This document shows positions 58,650 through 64,000 of a DNA stretch of 64,000 nucleotides, piece after piece. The number at the start of each line of letters is the position of its first letter. Positions within the stretch are counted from its first letter, which is position 1. The stretch comes from Acinetobacter silvestris. GTDB lineage: Bacteria > Pseudomonadota > Gammaproteobacteria > Pseudomonadales > Moraxellaceae. A model generated the notes under the pieces. That model made no database searches. It saw nothing but the letters and a program-made list of their open reading frames with translations, and was not told the origin of the DNA. The stretch spans positions 62,001 to 126,000 of the forward strand of contig NZ_NEGB01000004.1 in the NCBI RefSeq assembly GCF_002135235.1. Direction: 5' to 3'. The position numbers and the translations under genes were made by a program.

Positions 58650-59144
58650 TTAATTTCCTAGAACTTCAGACTTGTCATAAAAAATTGAATTGATATACCA
58701 CTGCTTTTTACCCAAAGGTGTCGTCACTTCAACCTCATCATTTACTTGTTTTGACAATAATGCTCTCGCTATAGGTGAATCAATTGAAATATGCTGTGGA
58801 TGGTGGTCATAAATTTCATCTACCCCCACGATTCTTAATTTTTTTTGTTCACCCAGCTCATTTTCAATCTCAACCCAAGCACCAAAATAAACCTTCCCAT
58901 CTTGCTCTGGTGAAAAATCGATAATTTTAAGCTCTTCTAAACGCTTGCCTAAGTAACGCACTCGGCGATCAATTTTTCTTAAAAGCTGTTTATTGTAGTG
59001 ATAATCTGCATTTTCACTTCGATCACCGAGGCTCGCTGCCCAGTTCACTTTCTTGGTTACTTCAGGACGTTCTTCATGCCATAAATGCTGTAATTCTGCG
59101 ACTAATTTATCATGCCCAGAACGTGTGATTAAGTTAGATTTCAT
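58650..59144 (-). CDS. greB: Transcription elongation factor GreB
   Basis: Stimulates cleavage of backtracked RNA by RNA polymerase, 164 residues. The N-terminal coiled coil has the paired acidic tip region (ASLGDRSENADYHYNK), the GreB-type loop HEERPEVTKKV and the basic RKIDRRVRYL, then the FKBP-like C-domain (YFGAWVEIENELGE, SIDSPIARALL). GreB rather than GreA is shown by HEERPEVTKKV. ATG 59144 (MKSNLITRSG) is preferred over an upstream TTG. Confidence 0.96.
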   Translation of the reverse strand: MKSNLITRSGHDKLVAELQHLWHEERPEVTKKVNWAASLGDRSENADYHYNKQLLRKIDRRVRYLGKRLEELKIIDFSPEQDGKVYFGAWVEIENELGEQKKLRIVGVDEIYDHHPQHISIDSPIARALLSKQVNDEVEVTTPLGKKQWYINSIFYDKSEVLGN

Positions 59145-59287
59145 GATCAAAACTACAATTAAAATGACGACGGATTACAACTCGATATATTTTATACACC
59201 ATTTGTATACGCCTCGCGACACAAAATAAATTAACAATATAAATCAATAAATTACATCAAGCACCAATACAATATTCTGTACAAAAT

Positions 59288-59316
59288 TTGACAATTTTAT
59301 TTTTCGCCTTTATTAT
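59288..59316 (+). promoter_or_regulatory. Sigma-70 promoter of the MltF-like gene
   Basis: TTGACA (59288-59293), a 17-base spacer and TATTAT (59311-59316), 180 bases before the start codon, implying a leader of about 170 bases. Confidence 0.7.
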
Positions 59317-59494
59317 CTGCGCATGTTTTAGCTTATTTATTTCTCAATTCTGTAGTTTTACTACACAATATCCATATGTCATTTTGAATGACGTTCATGA
59401 ATGCCCACCCTTATTGAATTTATCAACTTGAAAAAGTCTAGGCAGCTTTTGCTTCGATTTTGTAGGGCACTAAATTACTTGTAGCGGAGACAAC

Positions 59495-60607
59495 ATGCGC
59501 AGTAGTTCACTTTCTGGGTCGAGGCGTTGCCTTAACTCTATTTTTAACTCTCTCCCCCTAAAAACCTTGATTTTATCCACCGCATTAATTCCTTTCTATA
59601 GTATTAATGCAAGTAAAACCAATCAATATAACGCCGTAGTTAATTCAAGTAAATTGACCGTTGTTGCTGTTGCCAATCCGAGCATTGTATTTAAGGATGG
59701 ACAATATAAACATGGATTTGCATATGATTTAGTCAATGACTATGCACAAAACTTGAATGTTAAGTTAGATTTTAAAACTGTCCCAGATAATGCCACGGCA
59801 TTAAAAATGGTTGCACAAGGTCAAGCTAACTTTGCAATCACCACGGCAACAATGCAAACTGTTGAAGCGAAGCAATTAACTTCATTCTCAGCAACGTGTG
59901 GTGATTTTACTAGCCTGAAAAAAAATGGCTTAAATACCGAATTAAACTGGGTATTTAAACATGCAGATGACCCTCTTACAGCAACGGCGAGTGGTTTTGT
60001 TTGTCAAAGCAAACAAAATGGGACCATTCAGCAACTGGCTTCTTTTTATAACCGTAACGTGGTTAAAAAAGATGATTGGAATATCATCCAACGCGATTTA
60101 AGTAATCGTATGCCAATCTATCAGGCGAGCTTTAAAAAGACCGCTCAACAATATAATCTCGATTGGCACTTTCTTGCAGCAATGGGTTATCAAGAATCAT
60201 ATTTAAAACCAGACTCTGTTTCTCCCACAGGTGTCCGTGGCATTATGATGTTAACCAACCAAACGGCTAAAGCCATGGGTGTGAGCAATCGTACTGATCC
60301 TGCACAAAGTATTCAGGGTGGTGCTAAATATTTTGATATGATGCTGAGCCGATATTCTCATATTCCGAATCCTGACCGTCATTGGTTTGCTCTAGTGGCT
60401 TACAATATGGGTCCAGGTGCTGTGGATGGCGTTCAAAAGCGGATTAAAGCTCAAGGTAAAGATCCAAATAATTGGATAAACTTTTATGAGTATTTAACCC
60501 GTAATCAAGCACAAAATGGTCGTTATAAACAAGCAATTCACTATGTGACACGTATACGTGCGTATTTAGAACATATTAAAAGCGATCCTAAATTATTAGA
60601 AATTTAG
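59495..60607 (+). CDS. MltF-like lytic transglycosylase
   Basis: A 370-residue envelope enzyme cutting peptidoglycan glycan strands. A signal/anchor lies at about 20-38 (LPLKTLILSTALIPFYSINA). A short substrate-binding-protein-like domain follows at about 50-135 (VVAVANPSIVFKDGQY, GFAYDLVNDYAQNLNV). The SLT catalytic domain has Glu234 (MGYQESYLKPDSVSPTGVRG) and AYNMGPGAV. E. coli MltF has about 518 residues; here the regulatory domain is about half size. The distal half of that domain seems absent. Confidence 0.85.
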   Translation: MRSSSLSGSRRCLNSIFNSLPLKTLILSTALIPFYSINASKTNQYNAVVNSSKLTVVAVANPSIVFKDGQYKHGFAYDLVNDYAQNLNVKLDFKTVPDNATALKMVAQGQANFAITTATMQTVEAKQLTSFSATCGDFTSLKKNGLNTELNWVFKHADDPLTATASGFVCQSKQNGTIQQLASFYNRNVVKKDDWNIIQRDLSNRMPIYQASFKKTAQQYNLDWHFLAAMGYQESYLKPDSVSPTGVRGIMMLTNQTAKAMGVSNRTDPAQSIQGGAKYFDMMLSRYSHIPNPDRHWFALVAYNMGPGAVDGVQKRIKAQGKDPNNWINFYEYLTRNQAQNGRYKQAIHYVTRIRAYLEHIKSDPKLLEI

Positions 60608-60630
60608 ACTGACGCTGTTACTCAATATGC

Positions 60631-60669
60631 AAAAAAAAAAGCTTAGCGATTTCCGCTAAGCTTTTTTTG
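60631..60669. terminator. Bidirectional terminator between the MltF-like and SCP2 genes
   Basis: Perfect stem AGCTTAGCG/CGCTAAGCT, loop ATTTC, with ten A before and a T-run after, between convergent genes. Confidence 0.92.
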
Positions 60670-60681
60670 TTTTAAGGGTAA

Positions 60682-61065
60682 TTAAGCAGTATGCTCAAGT
60701 ACTTTCTTAAATAAATCTTTTTGTTCTTGGCTAGGCTTAGCTGTTTGTAAAGCCATCAATTGTGACATATCACCTTGAACTTTAATTTTGCCTGTCATAA
60801 ATGCTTGCATTGCAGCAGCCATGTCAAACTCTAAGAATACTTTACGTAAAGTATCAGCATCCATATTCAACGTAGTTTTAGCGTTTGCAGAAGTACCTTT
60901 AACGATTTTACCGCCATCTAAAGCTAGCTCTTTGTTACCGTCTGCATCGACAACGACTAAATTAATCGCTAAACCAGCCAATGCAGGTGGCAAATTTAAA
61001 TCGCCAGCATCAGCCGTTAATTTTTCGACAGTTGAAAACCAATCATCAGTTAAAAATGCAGGCAT
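60682..61065 (-). CDS. SCP2 sterol-transfer-domain protein
   Basis: A 127-residue soluble protein made only of an SCP2-type lipid-binding domain (LVVVDADGNKELALDGG, KTTLNMDADTLRKVFLEFD, AFMTGKIKVQGDMSQLMALQ). It probably binds a hydrophobic ligand; the ubiquinone factor UbiJ has a related domain, but no ligand can be assigned. ATG at 61065 stands six bases after GAGGA; the ATG two codons earlier is too close to that site. Confidence 0.88.
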   Translation of the reverse strand: MPAFLTDDWFSTVEKLTADAGDLNLPPALAGLAINLVVVDADGNKELALDGGKIVKGTSANAKTTLNMDADTLRKVFLEFDMAAAMQAFMTGKIKVQGDMSQLMALQTAKPSQEQKDLFKKVLEHTA

Positions 61066-61230
61066 GTTCATTCCTCAAATTATTTATTCAGTGTGTTGTC
61101 TATCCGAACAACATTATATGGTGAAGCATTTTCGCTTGCCCATTGTTATAGCACGATAATTTTAATTTAGGCTAAACTTTTTTGTACGCGCTGTTCATTC
61201 ATTATTGATTTTATCGTTATCTTTTTTTTA

Positions 61231-61261
61231 ATTAGGTACTCAATCAATATGAGTACCTAAT
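61231..61261. repeat. Perfect 12-bp inverted repeat after ttcA
   Basis: ATTAGGTACTCA (61231-61242) / TGAGTACCTAAT (61250-61261) with a 7-base loop, 26 bases beyond the ttcA stop. On the minus strand it is followed by A residues, not T, so it is not a standard terminator. It may be an RNA 3'-end hairpin or an operator for the SCP2 gene. Confidence 0.7.
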
Positions 61262-61286
61262 GTGCTCAAAAAATTGGCAAAAATGA

Positions 61287-62210
61287 TCAATCCGCAGATA
61301 AACTCAAATTCACCACATCTAAACGATTTTTCAGTTCAACACTGTCAGATTTCATATCAAATTCACGTTGTGCATCTAACGCTTCAAAATCAAATAAATC
61401 ACGATCTGCCAATTGTGATGGAGATACATTTTGCATCGCACCAAAAATACTGTGTAGTCGCTTCGGATGTTGTTTATCCCATTCACGTAACATGTCATTA
61501 ATAATGGCACGCTGTAAGTTTTCCTGAGAACCACACAAATTACATGGAATAATCGGGAAATGACGTAATTCAGCATATTTAATAATATCTTTTTCTTCCA
61601 CATACGCCAGTGGACGAATCAAGATATTCTTTTTATCCGTTGAAAGTAATTTAGGTGGCATCGCTTTTAAGCTACCACCATGAAATAAATTCAAGAAGAA
61701 TGTTGCCATGATGTCATCACGGTGATGACCCAACGCCACTTTGGTTGCCCCAATTTCTTGAGCAAAACCGTAAAGTGAACCACGACGTAAGCGCGAACAC
61801 ACCGCACAGAATGTTTTACCTTCAGGCGTGAGTCGTTTGGTGATGGTATAAGTATCTTTTTCCAAAATATAATAGGGAATATTGTTCTCTTCCAAATATC
61901 TTGGCAAAACATCTTCAGGGAAACCCGGTTGCTTTTGATCTAAGTTGACAGCCACGATCTCAAAATTGATCGGTGCGATACGCTTAAATTGCAACAAAAT
62001 ATCCAACATGGTGTAACTGTCTTTACCACCAGACACGCAGACCATGACTTTGTCACCTTCTTCAATCATTTTATAATCACGAATAGCGTGACCAACCTGA
62101 CGACGAAGTTTTTTCAATAAGCGATGATATACCGAACTTGTTGGCAATTCTGGTTTAAAATTAAATCCTTGTTCGGACTCAACTGGCGAGTACATAGACG
62201 AATTAACCAT
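61287..62210 (-). CDS. ttcA: tRNA 2-thiocytidine synthetase TtcA
   Basis: Iron-sulfur PP-loop enzyme that thiolates C32 of certain tRNAs, 307 residues. The PP-loop SGGKDS is at 60-65. The cluster cysteines are Cys135, Cys138 (FCAVCSR) and Cys223 (IPCNLC); [10 protein letters not shown] is conserved. The start is MVNSSMYSP at 62210. Upstream is a region with clustered DnaA-box-like sequences. Confidence 0.96.
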   Translation of the reverse strand: MVNSSMYSPVESEQGFNFKPELPTSSVYHRLLKKLRRQVGHAIRDYKMIEEGDKVMVCVSGGKDSYTMLDILLQFKRIAPINFEIVAVNLDQKQPGFPEDVLPRYLEENNIPYYILEKDTYTITKRLTPEGKTFCAVCSRLRRGSLYGFAQEIGATKVALGHHRDDIMATFFLNLFHGGSLKAMPPKLLSTDKKNILIRPLAYVEEKDIIKYAELRHFPIIPCNLCGSQENLQRAIINDMLREWDKQHPKRLHSIFGAMQNVSPSQLADRDLFDFEALDAQREFDMKSDSVELKNRLDVVNLSLSAD

Positions 62211-62690
62211 AAAAAAAATACTGCGTAATTTTAGCTGATTCGTTCCTTAATCGCATCTAAAGAATTTTTATTTTTACAACTTAAATTGACTTCGTCATCT
62301 TCCCGTCTTGTTAAACGATTAAAAAAGAACGCAGCTGTTCATTTTTCACACCAATCGCTTATCTTTTGGACTTTTCCACAGTTTTCCACAAAAGCTGTGG
62401 ATAAAATTGTGGATTCTTTGGGGCTTGACAAAGAATACTCCCGTTACAATGGGCTTTCCATTTAAATTGATCATTTTTTAACCATCATTTTATATTAATA
62501 TTTTTCAACAACTTAACCAAGTCAAGCAATGCTTATAAAAAATAAATTAATATTTTTTTTGCTTAATATGCCAACGATTAAGACTTGATTTTTTTTATTT
62601 GTATTGTTAAAAAACAATTCACAGTTTTGCTAACTACAATAATTTGCTAAACTCAAAATATATGCGTGAATGACTCTATAAATTACTACA
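62211..62690. other. Divergent intergenic region ttcA / lytic transglycosylase
   Basis: 480 bases, increasingly AT-rich towards the right. It holds the DnaA-box cluster at 62372-62416. Next to it are TTGACA (62425-62430) and TACAAT (62445-62450), separated by only 14 bases and so not a standard promoter pair. No gene was seen. Confidence 0.6.
62372..62416. promoter_or_regulatory. Cluster of four DnaA-box-like 9-mers
   Basis: TTTTCCACA at 62372 and 62382 on the plus strand, then TGTGGATAA at 62396 (perfect reverse complement of TTATCCACA) and TGTGGATTC at 62408. Two direct and two inverted boxes are packed in 45 bases, next to AT-rich DNA. dnaA, dnaN and rpmH are not here, so a replication-origin call is not made. 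Confidence 0.65.
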
Positions 62691-63599
62691 ATGAAAATAT
62701 TCTTAAAAAGCTCACTATTTTGTATTTTCGGGGGATTGAGTATTACATCATTCTCAATGCATACGCTTGCCGGTCAAACAATCTACCAACTTCAAGATTC
62801 TAACGGCACCACACTTCTCACCAATAAAAAAAGTAAATACGGTAATTTAAAAGTCGAAAAGAAAACCTATTATCCTGATAGTAATATGCATAGTTATAGC
62901 AACTGGGGAGCATCTGAAGCCTCTGTGTTGCCGAGTTATAGTCGAAGCAAAAATGCATTTGATCACATTATTCGTCAAGCCGCGCAAATGCATGGTGTTT
63001 CTGAAGGTTTAATTAAAGCAGTCATGCATACGGAGTCAGGCTTTAACTCCAATGCTCGCTCACCTGTCGGTGCACAAGGTTTAATGCAATTGATGCCTGC
63101 CACGGCACAGCGTTTCAAAGTATCCAATGCCTTTGATCCACAACAGAACATTTTTGGCGGTGCCAAATATCTGAGTTGGCTGTTAAAACGGTTTAATGGC
63201 AATACTCAATTCGCTTTAGCGGCGTATAATGCGGGTGAAGGTAATGTCGATAAATATGGTGGCATCCCTCCATTCAGAGAAACTCAAGATTATGTCCGCC
63301 GTGTTTCTAGTCGCTACTCCAATTTATATTCGAGTGGCTTAGGTCAAGTCAGCAATAATTCCTCAACTGGACAAATAATTGCCCAATCCAATCAAGAGAA
63401 CTCAAACTCGAATAATGATATGGCGAGCACTCAACGAGAAACCTCACAAACCAAACATAAAAATAGCTCGATAACTCCAGCAAAATATTCGCAACGAAAC
63501 ATTGTTGTTGCCTCTGATGGTACTTTTACCGATGCACCATCAGGCTCATATTCGACTAGCCATGCTACCGCTTCAGCTCACATCACAATTTCTAATTAA
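62691..63599 (+). CDS. Exported lytic transglycosylase (DUF4124 + SLT)
   Basis: A 302-residue envelope protein. Signal peptide to about Ala27, a DUF4124-like domain (IYQLQDSNGTTLLTN), then the SLT domain with Glu115 (VMHTESGFNSNARSPVGAQG), LMQLMPATA and AAYNAGEGNV. A Ser/Asn/Gln-rich tail of about 80 residues without defined fold ends the protein. It cleaves peptidoglycan to 1,6-anhydro ends. It is the second SLT enzyme within 4 kb, next to htpX. Confidence 0.9.
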   Translation: MKIFLKSSLFCIFGGLSITSFSMHTLAGQTIYQLQDSNGTTLLTNKKSKYGNLKVEKKTYYPDSNMHSYSNWGASEASVLPSYSRSKNAFDHIIRQAAQMHGVSEGLIKAVMHTESGFNSNARSPVGAQGLMQLMPATAQRFKVSNAFDPQQNIFGGAKYLSWLLKRFNGNTQFALAAYNAGEGNVDKYGGIPPFRETQDYVRRVSSRYSNLYSSGLGQVSNNSSTGQIIAQSNQENSNSNNDMASTQRETSQTKHKNSSITPAKYSQRNIVVASDGTFTDAPSGSYSTSHATASAHITISN

Positions 63600-63724
63600 A
63601 TTCTATTTTCAAGCATCGATTTTTACGATTGTTGTTGAATTTTTTAGAGACAGACCGCATATTAAATAAATGATTTATGCTCTATAAATCGAATTATTAA
63701 ATATTTTATAAGAGGAATTACTCG

Positions 63725-64000
63725 ATGATGCGGATTGGTTTGTTTTTGCTAACCAACCTCGCGGTTCTGGTTGTAGCTGGCATAATCCTATCTTTATTAG
63801 GTGTTGGTAGTTACCACGGCGCTGGCGGTCTAAAATTAGGCAACCTGATGGTCATCTGTTTGGTCTTTGGTATGGCGGGATCACTGATCTCGTTACTCAT
63901 GTCAAAATGGATGGCAAAGAAAACCACAGGTACTGAGCTGATTGACCCGAATGCTCCACGTAGCCAAGCCGAAGTTTGGTTATTACAAGAGGTTGCTCAA
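63725..64000 (+). CDS. htpX: Membrane zinc protease HtpX, C-terminus outside window
   Basis: The first 92 residues of HtpX, an inner-membrane metalloprotease for quality control of membrane proteins. The start [17 protein letters not shown] and the block [16 protein letters not shown] match the family; the first two transmembrane helices are included. GAGG at 63712 lies nine bases before the ATG at 63725. The catalytic HExxH is beyond the window. Confidence 0.95.
   Translation, partial: MMRIGLFLLTNLAVLVVAGIILSLLGVGSYHGAGGLKLGNLMVICLVFGMAGSLISLLMSKWMAKKTTGTELIDPNAPRSQAEVWLLQEVAQ

Noticed and set aside
62372..62416. Chromosomal replication origin oriC
   Set aside because: DnaA boxes alone are not enough; dnaA, dnaN, rpmH and gidA are absent from the neighbourhood.
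62425..62450. Sigma-70 promoter TTGACA / TACAAT
   Set aside because: The spacer is only 14 bases, too short for a normal promoter pair.

Overview
The window reads as chromosomal DNA of a gammaproteobacterium, most likely Acinetobacter. The DNA is AT-rich. Gene order and protein sequences are of Acinetobacter type: ubiC-ubiA, trpG-trpD-trpC, an AlgW/DegS-like protease divergent from a NIF3 gene, a fused MoaC-MoaB, DUF4105/DUF3015/DUF817 proteins, and tandem tRNA-Asn genes. This assignment rests on recognition of families, not on a database search.

Layout. 1-7.2 kb: partial CycA-type permease, radA, a Tim44-domain membrane protein, DegS/AlgW protease, NIF3 protein, Fe superoxide dismutase. 7.5-9.1 kb: three tRNA-Asn genes in two near-identical units, with a lipoprotein gene between and a DUF2726 protein after. 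9.1-14 kb: lipase-like lipoprotein, ubiCA, a small unknown protein, glnA with an NtrC-type site upstream. 14.3-16.8 kb: a small GTPase with a receiver-like partner, a long AT-rich gap and a possible phage relic. 16.9-28.2 kb: trpGDC, Smr protein, folE, amine oxidase, DUF4105/DUF3015, DUF817, hemE, L,D-transpeptidase. 28.4-36.8 kb: pirin, a D-serine locus (dsdC, dsdXA) and an aspartate decarboxylation locus (aspT-aspD).

37.2-58.2 kb is a nitrate assimilation island with decayed IS5-family transposase genes at both ends. One strand carries narK, nirB, a NirD-FAD reductase fusion, nasA, mobA, moaA, moaD, moaE, moaCB, moeA, modA, modB, modC and a broken cysG. This covers nitrate uptake, nitrate and nitrite reduction, cofactor synthesis and molybdate uptake. 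The divergent nasT-nasS pair encodes an ANTAR antiterminator and its nitrate sensor. Upstream of narK lie NtrC-like palindromes, a sigma-54 promoter and a leader with two hairpins whose hexaloops (AAAGAC, AACGAC) fit the ANTAR target rule. The inferred logic is nitrogen limitation through NtrC/sigma-54 followed by nitrate release of NasT from NasS. A structured repeat lies between the nirD fusion and nasA. The siroheme synthase gene that should serve NirB is a pseudogene.

58.4-64 kb returns to housekeeping genes: tRNA-Ser, greB, two lytic transglycosylases, an SCP2 protein, ttcA and the start of htpX. A compact cluster of four DnaA-box-like 9-mers lies in the ttcA / transglycosylase intergenic region.
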